A stretch of 64,000 nucleotides of DNA from Gordonia hankookensis (GCF_014673215.1 NZ_JACWMS010000001.1:1054001-1118000); one strand, 5' to 3'; shown: positions 53,111-61,419, numbered from the stretch's first letter. Translations and numbers: made by a program. The notes: a model not told the origin generated them from the letters alone.

Positions 53111-54510
53111 TGCGGTCCTCCCGGTGCGGCCGCCGCGGCGACCATCGGCTCGTCATGTCCCTCGACTCGGGCCCATGCAGGGGCGCCCTGCCCCCTGGCG
53201 CGACCGAGACCCGCCGGTATCTCCTTGACGCGGATGTTGTGTTCGTAGAGGTAATGGTCGAGCTGCTGGGTATGCCGTGGCCGGTCGAGCATGTGGCCGG
53301 TGAAGAACTGCTGGTCCTCCGCGATCACCCGACGCATCTCCGGCTCCGACGGCAGGCGATAGCGCCCGACGGCGTATGCGCCGAGCAGTCGAGCCTGACA
53401 TTCGACGAACGGGAACAGTGTCGGAGTGGCTTGCGCGAAGCCGGCGAACACGAGATCGTCGATGCCCGGGTAGAACATTCGCTTGTACAGATCGATCCGA
53501 TTGTCCGGTGCACTGATGACGTCGGGGTCGAAGAACGGGAAGGTGATGTTGTAACCCGTCGCGTAGATGATGATGTCGAAGTCGTCGGAAGTGCCGTCCT
53601 CGAAATGGACAGTGTCACCGTCGAACCGTGAGATGTTGGGCTTCGGGATCACGTCACCCGAGCCGAGGCGCAGCGGCAGCTCCACCGATTGCGTCGGGTG
53701 CGCCTCGAAGAACTTGTGATTCGGCGTCGGCAGTCCGAAGTCCTCCGGCCGTCCCGCGGTCATCGGCTGCATGACCTGCATGAACTTCCGCTGCCACGAG
53801 AACGGGATGTACGGCGAGGTGTGGTAGTACCGGTCGGCCGGTTTGCCCGCGAAGTACTTCGGCACGATCCAGGCGCCCGATCGCGTCGACAACGTCAGCT
53901 TGTTGCCGAGCGCCTTCGACGACAGCTCCACCGCGATGTCGGCAGCGCTGTTCCCGAGTCCGACAACCAGAATCCGCTTGTCCGAGAACTCGTGCGGCGT
54001 CTTCGGATCGATGTAGTGGTGCGCATGCATGGTGGTCCCGGCGAACTCGCCGGGGAACTCGGGAAACCTCGGGTCCCAGTGATGTCCGTTCGCGACCACC
54101 AGGAGGTCGAACCGGCGTCGCTCGCCCCGTTGGGTCTCGAGTTCCCACCCCCCGCCGTCGAGCCGACGCGCATGGGTGACACCGTTCTCGAACTCGATGT
54201 TGTCGAGCAACCCGAACGTCTGCGCGTACGAGTCGAGATAGCGCTTGATCTCCGAGTGATGCGGGAAGTCGGGGTACTCGTCGGGCATCGGGAAGTCACG
54301 AAACGACAGCTGGTGCCTGGACGTGTCGATGTGCAGTGAGCGGTATGCGCTGCTGTGCCCGTTCGGATTACCGAACGCCCAGTTCCCACCGATTCGGTCA
54401 GACGATTCGAAGCAGGTGTACGGCACGCCGTAGTCGGCGAGCATCTTTCCGGAGGTGAGACCGCTGATCCCTGCCCCGATGACCGCGGTACGCGGAAGAT
54501 ATGTGCTCAT
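53107..54510 (-). CDS. Flavin-containing monooxygenase
   Basis: This 467-residue flavoprotein has two Rossmann motifs, AVIGAGISGLTSGKML for FAD and ILVVGLGNSAADIAVEL for NADPH. Between them is the FMO fingerprint FAGTTMHAHHY (FxGxxxHxxxY). ATGYNITFPFF is the C-terminal ATG motif. Such enzymes oxygenate heteroatoms or insert oxygen into ketones. It heads an operon with an esterase-like and an SDR gene, an arrangement that suits Baeyer-Villiger oxidation, ester cleavage and alcohol oxidation (inference). GAGGA precedes the ATG. Two palindromic operators lie upstream. Confidence 0.92.
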   Translation of the reverse strand: MSTYLPRTAVIGAGISGLTSGKMLADYGVPYTCFESSDRIGGNWAFGNPNGHSSAYRSLHIDTSRHQLSFRDFPMPDEYPDFPHHSEIKRYLDSYAQTFGLLDNIEFENGVTHARRLDGGGWELETQRGERRRFDLLVVANGHHWDPRFPEFPGEFAGTTMHAHHYIDPKTPHEFSDKRILVVGLGNSAADIAVELSSKALGNKLTLSTRSGAWIVPKYFAGKPADRYYHTSPYIPFSWQRKFMQVMQPMTAGRPEDFGLPTPNHKFFEAHPTQSVELPLRLGSGDVIPKPNISRFDGDTVHFEDGTSDDFDIIIYATGYNITFPFFDPDVISAPDNRIDLYKRMFYPGIDDLVFAGFAQATPTLFPFVECQARLLGAYAVGRYRLPSEPEMRRVIAEDQQFFTGHMLDRPRHTQQLDHYLYEHNIRVKEIPAGLGRARGQGAPAWARVEGHDEPMVAAAAAPGGPQ

Positions 54511-54542
54511 GGTTCCTCACCCGAACAGCCCGCGGATCCGGG

Positions 54543-54572
54543 CGGTAGACAGATTGTTCATTCTGTCTACCG
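54543..54572. promoter_or_regulatory. Operator 1 of the FMO/TetR divergent region
   Basis: CGGTAGACAGA (54543-54553) and its exact complement TCTGTCTACCG (54562-54572) form a perfect 11-bp inverted repeat with an 8-bp spacer. It lies 33 bp before the monooxygenase start, where bound repressor would block that promoter. Confidence 0.8.
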
Positions 54573-54586
54573 CATTTCCGCGCGAG

Positions 54587-54614
54587 GGTAAACAGAATCC
54601 GGGATTTGTCTACC
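54587..54614. promoter_or_regulatory. Operator 2 of the FMO/TetR divergent region
   Basis: GGTAAACAGA (54587-54596) and TTTGTCTACC (54605-54614) repeat the same inverted motif with two mismatches and the same 8-bp spacer. It covers the -35 region of the TetR gene, which suits autoregulation. The two operator centres are 43 bp apart, about four helical turns. Confidence 0.7.
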
Positions 54615-54621
54615 GATTTGC

Positions 54622-54627
54622 TAGGGT
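54622..54627 (+). promoter_or_regulatory. Candidate leaderless -10 box of the TetR gene
   Basis: TAGGGT ends 6 bases before the GTG at 54634; no Shine-Dalgarno sequence is visible. Confidence 0.45.
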
Positions 54628-54633
54628 GCGAAC

Positions 54634-55251
54634 GTGAGCGAGGTACCGACGAACCCCCAACCGACGGGCCCGGTCACTGCCCGACTTCTCGACGCGTGCG
54701 AAAGACTGCTCGCCGAGAAAGGAATCCGCTCGACCACGATGCAGGAGGTCGCGGAGACGGCCGGCGTGTCCCGGGCCTGGCTCTATCGACATTTTCCGGA
54801 CAAGTCCACCCTCATCGGCGCCGCCATCGTGCGGCTCAACGAGTCCTTCTGGGTCGATGCGGTCGGCGAACTCGAGGCGATCGACGGCCTCGATCGGCAA
54901 GTGAGCGCCGGCGTGCGTATCGGCCGCGGCGCCTACGACGATCCCGGGACACTGCTGATGCGGTTGCGTACCACCGAACCCGACGAATTCGCCGCCTGCG
55001 CCGGTGCCGGAGTTGCCGGGCTGGTACCCGACCTCGCAGCCTTCTGGCGCCCGTTCATCGACGCCGCCGCCGAGCGCGGCGAGATCCACCCCGATCACGA
55101 CTTCGGCGAGGTGTCCGAATGGGTCGCGCGGGTGCTGATCAGTCTGGGCACCGTTCCCGGCGACGCGGTCGATCCCGATGACTCCGACGCGGTGCTACGG
55201 CATGTGCGGCGATACCTGATGCCCGGGTTGCGGACGACCCCGGAGGAGTGA
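54634..55251 (+). CDS. TetR-family repressor of the monooxygenase operon
   Basis: This 205-residue protein has a TetR helix-turn-helix (TTMQEVAETAGVSRAWLYRHFPDKSTLI). It diverges from the monooxygenase operon across two copies of a GGTAGACAGA-type operator, so it probably represses both itself and that operon. The last 22 codons lie inside a 252-bp tandem duplication. The gene itself is intact, and a second copy of its 3' end lies downstream. Confidence 0.9.
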   Translation: MSEVPTNPQPTGPVTARLLDACERLLAEKGIRSTTMQEVAETAGVSRAWLYRHFPDKSTLIGAAIVRLNESFWVDAVGELEAIDGLDRQVSAGVRIGRGAYDDPGTLLMRLRTTEPDEFAACAGAGVAGLVPDLAAFWRPFIDAAAERGEIHPDHDFGEVSEWVARVLISLGTVPGDAVDPDDSDAVLRHVRRYLMPGLRTTPEE

Positions 55252-55665
55252 ATGGGCATGTGGCGCACGTGGTCTCGATACGCCTCTCGCCTAGCGGCTC
55301 GACGCTACTCGACCAGCGGGTAGACGGCTTATCCGCCGGCGGGTAGACGATTCATCCGCTGGTTGAGTAGCGTCGCACGAGCGGAGCGAGTCCGATGCGT
55401 ATCGAAACCGAGTCCGATGCGTATCGAAACCGAGTCCGACGCGGTGCTACGGCATGTGCGGCGATACCTGATGCCCGGGTTGCGGACGACCCCGGAGGAG
55501 TGAATGGGCATGTGGCGCACGTGGTCTCGATACGCCTCTCGCCTAGCGGCTCGACGCTACTCGACCAGCGGGTAGACGGCTTATCCGCTGGCGGGTAGAC
55601 GGCTTATCCGCTGGTTGAGTAGCGTCGCACGAGCGGAGCGAGTCCGACGCGTATCGAAACCGAGC
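55183..55665. repeat. 252-bp tandem duplication including REP elements
   Basis: Bases 55183-55434 are repeated, with a few substitutions, from 55435 to about 55665. Each copy holds the last 22 codons of the TetR gene followed by a pair of inverted REP-like elements: GGTCTCGATACG at the left, CGTATCGAAACC at the right and CCGCTGG(TTGAGTAGCG) inside. A 22-bp unit (GAGTCCGATGCGTATCGAAA plus CC) is itself tandemly repeated at 55388-55409 and 55410-55431. The junction shows 9 bp of shared sequence (TCCGACGCG). This also describes the whole 432-bp gap between the TetR gene and the next gene, where I see no other gene. Confidence 0.9.
55435..55503 (+). pseudogene. Duplicated 3' fragment of the TetR gene
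   Basis: This 69-bp stretch is identical to the last 22 codons and stop of the TetR gene at 55183-55251. It has no start codon of its own and arose with the 252-bp tandem duplication. It is not expected to make a product. Confidence 0.9.
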
Positions 55666-55683
55666 CCGGTACGATCGAGCCCC

Positions 55684-56541
55684 TCAGACCGCGGCCGGGG
55701 CGAGGCCGAGTTTCCCGGCCAGCTTCGCGAGGTAACCGCTCGCACGCTCCACACTGTCGTCCGGCAGTCCATAGAGGACGGTGGTCACGCCGATCTCACG
55801 CCACTTGTCGAGGCGTTCGGGAACCGGCTTGAAGTCGAGTACGACGATCTGCGGTTCCCCGTCCCGGCCCGCCTCCGACCAGATGCGCTTGAGGAGTTCC
55901 ACCGAACCCTCGATGTCGTCTTCACCGGGCGTGGTGATCCAGCCGTCCGCACTGCGTGCGATCCACTTGAAGTTCTTTTCGTTGCCCGCCGCGCCGACCA
56001 GGGTCGGGATCGACGATTGCGGCGGTTTGGGCCACGCCCAGCTGGCACCGAAATCGACGAACTCCCCGTGGTATTCGGCCTCTTCCTGAGTCCACAACGC
56101 ACGCATCGCCTCGAGGTATTCGCGCAGCATGGTGCGCCTGCGCTTCGGCGGCACGCCGTGATCACCGAGTTCGTCTAGGTTCCAACCGAATCCGACACCG
56201 AGGGTGACACGGCCTCCGGAGATGTGATCCAGGGTGGCCAGCGTCTTGGCCAGCGTGATCGGATCGGACTGCACCGGCAGAGCCACCGCGGTGGCCAGGC
56301 GGATCCGCTCGGTGACCGCAGCAGCCGCGGCCAGGGACGTCCACGGATCCAGAGTCCTCATGTAGCGGTCATCGGGCAGCGACGAGTCCCCGGTCTGCGG
56401 ATGCGCGGCGTCGCGCCTGGTGGGGATGTGACCGTGTTCCGGCACGTAGTACGCAGCGAATCCGGCCTCTTCGATCAGCGGGGCGAGCACATGGGGCTTG
56501 AGCCCACGATCACTGGTGAACTGCACGATTCCGAATTCCAT
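55684..56541 (-). CDS. LLM-class F420-dependent oxidoreductase
   Basis: This 285-residue luciferase-like protein starts MEFGIVQFTSDRGLKPHVLA and has YVPEHGHIPTRRD, TLATLDHISGGRVTLGVGFGWN and the C-terminal VTTVLYGLPDDSVE, the pattern of the TIGR03619 group. F420 is the likely cofactor in actinobacteria (family knowledge). GGAGG precedes the ATG at 56541. A 15-bp palindrome lies 50 bp upstream. The substrate is unknown. Confidence 0.9.
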   Translation of the reverse strand: MEFGIVQFTSDRGLKPHVLAPLIEEAGFAAYYVPEHGHIPTRRDAAHPQTGDSSLPDDRYMRTLDPWTSLAAAAAVTERIRLATAVALPVQSDPITLAKTLATLDHISGGRVTLGVGFGWNLDELGDHGVPPKRRRTMLREYLEAMRALWTQEEAEYHGEFVDFGASWAWPKPPQSSIPTLVGAAGNEKNFKWIARSADGWITTPGEDDIEGSVELLKRIWSEAGRDGEPQIVVLDFKPVPERLDKWREIGVTTVLYGLPDDSVERASGYLAKLAGKLGLAPAAV

Positions 56542-56591
56542 GAACCCTCCAACGCCGCGTCGCGAGATGTCACGTCCAACCCTGGACGACT

Positions 56592-56606
56592 GACTGGACA
56601 CCAGTC
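56592..56606. promoter_or_regulatory. Palindrome upstream of the LLM oxidoreductase gene
   Basis: GACTGG-ACA-CCAGTC is a perfect 6-3-6 inverted repeat between the LLM oxidoreductase start and the stop of the toroid gene. Its position suits an operator, but no regulator gene is next to it. Confidence 0.45.
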
Positions 56607-56614
56607 TAGGTCAT

Positions 56615-57652
56615 TCAGCGCCCGACGGCCAGGTTTTGTCGCACGTCGCGGAAGATCCCGTTGGCCGCACTGGTCCGACTGATCGCATCAGCAGCAAGGA
56701 TGACCGCCGCCGAGGTCCAGCAACTCTTCTCGACCGGCCACCGTTTGCCGTCGGAATAGACCAGCCCGGTCCAGTAGGAGCCGTCGGGATCCCGAAGGTG
56801 CTGAATCGATTCCACCAGCGTGATCGCGTCTCCGGTGTCCCCGAGCGCGTCGAGGGCGAGCGCGAGCTCGCAGGTCTCGGCGCCGGTGACCCACGGCCGA
56901 TGGTCAACGCAGCGAACACCTTTGCCGTCGACCACGAACTCGTCCCACCGGCGTGCGATGTGTTCCTGCCCCGCCCGACCGCGCAACGCGCCGCCGAGGA
57001 TCGGGTAGTACCAGTCCATCGAGTGATCCGACGGCGGTTCGAAGATCTCCGGCCGGTCGCGGATCGCGTCGCCGAGCGCGGTGTGCGCGCTCACCCACTC
57101 CTGATCCGGTTGACCCACCTCGTCAGCGATTCGGATCGCGCAGTCGACGGCCTGGAAAATGCTTGCGTTGCCGGTGATCTGGGCCTGATCGAACATCGCT
57201 CCGGTGCCGTGGTCACCGCCCCACCGGAACGCACCGTCTGGGCGCTGGAACTTCATCACCAAGTCGATCGCCGACCACACCATCGGCCACATCCGATCGA
57301 GGAACCTGGTGTCACCGGTGATCAGGTAGTGATGCCAGACGCCGACCGCGATGTAGGCGCAGAAGTTGCTGTCGATGTTCGCATCCTCGACGTGGCCGAT
57401 GACGGTACGGATGGGCCACGACCCATCCTCGCGCTGCAGGCGTCGCGACCACTCGTAGGCCGCTTGCGCCTCCGCGATACGTCCGGTGACCGACAGCGCC
57501 ATCGCCGACTCGATGTGGTCCCACGGATCGGTCTGACCGCCCGGGAACCACGGCAGTGCACCCGAGTCCTCTTGCATCGCAGCCACAGCGGCGCCCGTGG
57601 CGTCCATCTGCTGCGCGGTCAGCACCCCGGCGATCGCCGGAAACCGCGTCAC
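56615..57652 (-). CDS. Alpha/alpha-toroid (prenyltransferase/squalene cyclase-fold) protein
   Basis: This 345-residue protein carries QW-like repeats spaced along the chain: QREDGSW (residues 73-79), QRPDGAFRWGG (136-146) and RDPDGSYW near residue 300. With the helical repeats this predicts an alpha/alpha-barrel like prenyltransferases, terpene cyclases or certain glycosidases. A DxDD cyclase motif is not visible, so I do not assign cyclase activity. I chose GTG at 57652, which overlaps the methyltransferase stop (GTGA). It is the last gene of the fprB-glycosyltransferase-methyltransferase operon. Confidence 0.75.
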   Translation of the reverse strand: MTRFPAIAGVLTAQQMDATGAAVAAMQEDSGALPWFPGGQTDPWDHIESAMALSVTGRIAEAQAAYEWSRRLQREDGSWPIRTVIGHVEDANIDSNFCAYIAVGVWHHYLITGDTRFLDRMWPMVWSAIDLVMKFQRPDGAFRWGGDHGTGAMFDQAQITGNASIFQAVDCAIRIADEVGQPDQEWVSAHTALGDAIRDRPEIFEPPSDHSMDWYYPILGGALRGRAGQEHIARRWDEFVVDGKGVRCVDHRPWVTGAETCELALALDALGDTGDAITLVESIQHLRDPDGSYWTGLVYSDGKRWPVEKSCWTSAAVILAADAISRTSAANGIFRDVRQNLAVGR

Positions 57653-58377
57653 GGTGTCCCGGACTCGGCCGGCTTCCGTAGGTACAGGGCCACCGACTTG
57701 CCGATGAACGGGTTGAGTGCCTGCTCCCCCACCCGGGTCAGCCACGGCTTGCTCATCATGTCCCAGACGAGCAGCTGGTGATATCCCTTCACCAGGACGT
57801 TGTCGTTGTTCTCCACGCCGACAGCACATTTCAGCCACCAGTACGGCGCGTGAAGTGCATGCGAGTGATCGGTGCCGGTGACCTCGAGCCCCGCTCGGGT
57901 CAGCTTGTCGGCCAGTTCGGACGCCTTGTAGATCCGGACGTGACCGCCTTCCACCTCGTGGTACTCGTCCGACAATGCCCAGCACACCTTCTCGGGCCAG
58001 TAGCGGGGCACGGTGACGGCAGCGACCCCACCCGGCTTGAGTATCCGGACCATCTCGGCCATCGCGGCTTCGTCACCTGGGATGTGCTCCAGGATCTCGG
58101 ACATCAGTACGACGTCGAAGCTGTTGTCGGCATACGGAAGACGAAGCGCGTCACCGACCTCGGCCCGCGCTTTCGCGTCGGCCGGCACGTGGCCTTCGGC
58201 CATCATCGCGTCGAACATCTCGCCGACGTCGGCCATGTCGGATTCGGACTGGTCGAAGGCGATGACATCCGCGCCGCGCCGGAACATCTCGAAGGAGTGC
58301 CTCCCCTGCCCGGCACCGATATCGATCGCCTTGGTCTGCGGACCCACCCCCAGGCGGTCGAAATCCACTGTCAGCAC
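57649..58377 (-). CDS. Class I SAM-dependent methyltransferase
   Basis: This 242-residue methyltransferase has motif I AIDIGAGQGRHSFEMFRRG, an acidic VIAFDQSESDM, FDVVLMSEILEHIPGDEAAM and the post-motif ILKPGGVAAVTVPRYWPE, the UbiE/Methyltransf_11 type. GTG at 58377 is preceded by AAGGGAA. From memory it resembles Rv0224c, which lies next to a glycosyltransferase gene in M. tuberculosis. It probably modifies the glycolipid or glycan made by the neighbouring glycosyltransferase (inference). Confidence 0.87.
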   Translation of the reverse strand: MLTVDFDRLGVGPQTKAIDIGAGQGRHSFEMFRRGADVIAFDQSESDMADVGEMFDAMMAEGHVPADAKARAEVGDALRLPYADNSFDVVLMSEILEHIPGDEAAMAEMVRILKPGGVAAVTVPRYWPEKVCWALSDEYHEVEGGHVRIYKASELADKLTRAGLEVTGTDHSHALHAPYWWLKCAVGVENNDNVLVKGYHQLLVWDMMSKPWLTRVGEQALNPFIGKSVALYLRKPAESGTP

Positions 58378-58413
58378 GCGCGTTCCCTTCGTCGATCCAT
58401 GATGTTGCCGTGG

Positions 58414-59697
58414 TCAGCCCGCGAGCGGGCCGGGCTCGGTCGCCACGCCCCCATCGCGCGCGACCCGTTCCAGAACGGTTTCGTAGTGAGCCGCGGTCTT
58501 GGCGGCCACCGCCGCCCAGCTGTACCGGTCCTCGACGCGGCTGCGGCCGCCCTGTCCGAGTCGACGGCGCAGCTCGGCATCGTCGAGCAGGCGTCCGATC
58601 GACTGTGCGAGTTTGCCGGAATCGCCCGGCGGCACCAGCAGAGCCGCCTCCTCCTCGGTTCCGACAACCTCGGGAATCGCGCCTGCGCGGGTCGCGACGA
58701 GCGGGGTCGCACAGCTCATCGCCTCGACCGCGGGAAGTGAGAACCCCTCGTACAGGGATGGGACACACGCGACCTCGGCCGAGGCCAGCAGGTCGGCCAT
58801 CTCCTCGTCCTCGAGGCCCGAGACCACGCGGACCCGATCACCGATGGCCAGGTCGTCGATCATCTTGGCCGACGGACCGTTCGGGTCGAGTTTGGACACC
58901 AGTACCAGTTCGACCGGACGCTCCGCACTCAGTTTCGCGATGGCCTCGAGCAGGTACGAGACCCCCTTGAGCGGTGCGTCGGCACTGGCGACGCACGCTA
59001 CGCGGCCCGGGACACGTTCGACGCCCGGACGGAAGACATCCGTGTTGACGCCGAGCGGGATCGTGGTGATGCGGCCCGACGGGATGTCGAATGCCTTGCG
59101 GATGTCGACCTCGCTGCTGCGCGACACGGTGAGCAGTTCGGGGATTCGACGGGAGACGCGACCCTGCATCCGCAGGAACGAATGCCATCGCCACGCGGTG
59201 ATCTTGCGCCAGCCCTTGGCCGCCTTGACCGCCAGTGTGCGATCGCGGGTGATCGGATGATGGATCGTCGCGATCAGCGGGAAACCGGCCTTCTGGATGT
59301 CGAGCAAACCGTAACCGAGGCATTGGTTGTCGTGGACGATGTCGAAATCATCCCGCCGCTGCTTGAGCAGTCGGGCCACCCGCAGACTGAACGTGAGGGG
59401 CTCACCGAAGCTCGCGGTCCACATCGACCCGACCTCGAGCGCATCGATCCAGTCGCGGTACTCGCCCGGTCGCGGGGTACGGAACGGGTCCGGCTCGTCG
59501 TAGAGCGCCATACTCGGCACCTTCGTGAGCTTCACCCCCGCATCGATGGCGACCTGATCGAGTTCCGGATATGGCTGGCCGGAGAAGATCTCGACCTCGT
59601 GACCGAGCAGTGCGAGCTCTCGGGACAGGTGACGGACGTAGACTCCCTGACCGCCACAATGCGGCTTGCTGCGATACGACAGCAGTGCGACGCGCAT
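58414..59697 (-). CDS. GT4-type glycosyltransferase
   Basis: This 427-residue GT-B enzyme has the N-terminal GGQGVYVRHLSRELALLGHEVEI acceptor loop and LTVSRSSEVDIRKAF. The C-terminal nucleotide-sugar site PSLYEGFSLPAVEAMSCATPLVA has the retaining-enzyme ExxxxxxxE pattern. It would add a sugar from a nucleotide donor at the cytoplasmic face. It starts 2 bases after the fprB stop, so the two are tightly linked. The pairing with a redox gene is unexpected. From memory it resembles Rv0225. Confidence 0.9.
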   Translation of the reverse strand: MRVALLSYRSKPHCGGQGVYVRHLSRELALLGHEVEIFSGQPYPELDQVAIDAGVKLTKVPSMALYDEPDPFRTPRPGEYRDWIDALEVGSMWTASFGEPLTFSLRVARLLKQRRDDFDIVHDNQCLGYGLLDIQKAGFPLIATIHHPITRDRTLAVKAAKGWRKITAWRWHSFLRMQGRVSRRIPELLTVSRSSEVDIRKAFDIPSGRITTIPLGVNTDVFRPGVERVPGRVACVASADAPLKGVSYLLEAIAKLSAERPVELVLVSKLDPNGPSAKMIDDLAIGDRVRVVSGLEDEEMADLLASAEVACVPSLYEGFSLPAVEAMSCATPLVATRAGAIPEVVGTEEEAALLVPPGDSGKLAQSIGRLLDDAELRRRLGQGGRSRVEDRYSWAAVAAKTAAHYETVLERVARDGGVATEPGPLAG

Positions 59698-59699
59698 CC

Positions 59700-61379
59700 C
59701 TACTGCACCGGTTCCATGCCGGCGGCGACCTCGAACTCGTTGAGCGAGACGAACTTCACGCGGCGGCGACCGGCGGACTTACCGGCATTCTTCTCGGCGG
59801 CATCGATGGCCTTCCAGCCATCCATGTCGATCCGACGGGCACCGCGGTCCGACACGATGTCGGCGACGTCGTCGCGAGACGTGGCCGGGCTCGAGAACGA
59901 CCCCGCCACATAGTCTTTCAGTACGGCCTCCGCGGTCTCCTGACCACATATCCGATTCATGCCGATCCCCCCGGTCGCACCACGTTTGATCCATCCAGTG
60001 ACGAAGAGCCCCGGCACGACCTCACCGTCGGCAGCGACCTGAACCCTGCCGTCGGTGTTCGGCACGACGCCGTTCACGTCGTCGAAGGGCAGGTCGATGA
60101 CAGGTACGCCACGATAGCCGATCGCCCGCAGCACCACTCCGGTCTCGATGTCGAAGTGCTCCTCCGATGGCGTCACCGCCACCCGTTCGGTGCCCGGCGC
60201 GTACACGTTGCGCACGCACGTCAGCCGCTCCACGTGCCCGTCGCCGCTCAGCTCCATCGGCGAGACCAGGAAGCGGAACACGATGCGCCGGTTCCCCTCG
60301 GTGGCCGGCCGCTCCGCGAACTCCCGCGCCAGGCGGATCTTGGTCGCGATCGTGGAATCCAGGGTGTCGTCCTCGAGTGCCGCCTCGCTGGCCGGGTCGA
60401 GGACGAGTTCGTCGGGGTCGATCACGACGTCGACGCCTTCGACATCACCGAGTGCCAGGAACTCACTGTTGGTGTACGCGGCCTGCGCGACGCCACGACG
60501 GGCGAGCAATACGACTTCCTTGACATTCGACTCACGTAACGTTGCCAGCGCGTGGTCGGCGATGTCGGTCTTCGCGAGTTCGTCGGGATCGCTGACCAGG
60601 ATGCGCGCGACGTCGAGGGCCACGTTGCCGTTGCCGACGACCACCGCCCGCTCGGACGACAGATCGACGTCGAGGTCGGCATAATCGGGATGGCCGTTGT
60701 ACCAGGCGACGAACTCGGTGGCCGGGATCGATCCGGACAGATCCTCCCCCTCGAGCCCGAGACGTTTGTCGGTGGACGCACCGACCGCGTAGACCACCGC
60801 GTGATAGCGCTCGACGAGCTCGGCGTGTGTGATGTGCTTGCCGACCTCGACGTTCAGGAAGTACTGGAAGTTCCGCTTTGCCGCGGTTGCCGCAAAGGTC
60901 TTCTCGACGCCCTTGGTTGGGGCGTGATCCGGCGCGACGCCGGCCCGGACGAGCCCATACGGCGTCGGGAGCCGATCGAACATGTCGATCTTGACCTGAG
61001 GTTTGCGCACGAGTTCCTCGGCCGCATAGAAGGCGGCGGGCCCGGCTCCGATGATGGCGACATGCAGCTCGCCATCGGGCAACTGGGGCGCCTTCTTCGG
61101 GGGTACCAGGCCGCCTTCTACGTCGTGGTCCTTGTAGTAGTCGGCGTTGATCTGCAGATACGGCTCGTCGCGTTCTTCGAGTTGGTCATCGGGAAGAATC
61201 GCCTCGACAGGACACTCGTCGATGCAGGCTCCGCAGTCAATGCACGTCTCAGGGTCGATGAACAACATCTCCGCCGTGAAGAACTCCGGCTCATCGGGCG
61301 TGGGATGTATGCAGTTGACCGGACACACGCTGACACAACTGGCGTCGTTGCAACATGGTCGGGTGATCACATGCGCCAT
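59700..61379 (-). CDS. fprB: FprB-type ferredoxin/ferredoxin-NADP reductase fusion
   Basis: This 559-residue protein has an N-terminal seven-iron-type ferredoxin domain (CCNDASCVSVCPVNC and CIDCGACIDECPVEA). An adrenodoxin reductase-like flavoprotein domain follows, with VAIIGAGPAAFYAAEELV for FAD, TPYGLVRAGVAPDH and VVVGNGNVALDVARIL for NADPH. This is the layout of M. tuberculosis FprB (Rv0886). It would carry electrons from NADPH through its own iron-sulphur centres to P450 partners. It is the first gene of a four-gene operon and has AGAGGA upstream. A KstR-like operator lies 26 bp before the start. Confidence 0.93.
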   Translation of the reverse strand: MAHVITRPCCNDASCVSVCPVNCIHPTPDEPEFFTAEMLFIDPETCIDCGACIDECPVEAILPDDQLEERDEPYLQINADYYKDHDVEGGLVPPKKAPQLPDGELHVAIIGAGPAAFYAAEELVRKPQVKIDMFDRLPTPYGLVRAGVAPDHAPTKGVEKTFAATAAKRNFQYFLNVEVGKHITHAELVERYHAVVYAVGASTDKRLGLEGEDLSGSIPATEFVAWYNGHPDYADLDVDLSSERAVVVGNGNVALDVARILVSDPDELAKTDIADHALATLRESNVKEVVLLARRGVAQAAYTNSEFLALGDVEGVDVVIDPDELVLDPASEAALEDDTLDSTIATKIRLAREFAERPATEGNRRIVFRFLVSPMELSGDGHVERLTCVRNVYAPGTERVAVTPSEEHFDIETGVVLRAIGYRGVPVIDLPFDDVNGVVPNTDGRVQVAADGEVVPGLFVTGWIKRGATGGIGMNRICGQETAEAVLKDYVAGSFSSPATSRDDVADIVSDRGARRIDMDGWKAIDAAEKNAGKSAGRRRVKFVSLNEFEVAAGMEPVQ

Positions 61380-61405
61380 CTGCTGTTTCCTCTAAATCCA
61401 ACACG

Positions 61406-61419
61406 TGGAACGTGTTCTA
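61406..61419. promoter_or_regulatory. KstR-like operator between fprB and a thioesterase gene
   Basis: TGGAACGTGTTCTA matches the KstR consensus TAGAACGTGTTCTA at 13 of 14 positions and all fixed positions of tnnAACnnGTTnnA. It overlaps a second symmetric element AACACGT-GGA-ACGTGTT (61400-61416). Lying 26 bp before fprB and 59 bp before the thioesterase gene, it could control both directions. Confidence 0.75.

Noticed and set aside
55435..55503. A second TetR gene after the first
   Set aside because: Only the last 22 codons are present, copied by the tandem duplication; there is no start and no DNA-binding domain.
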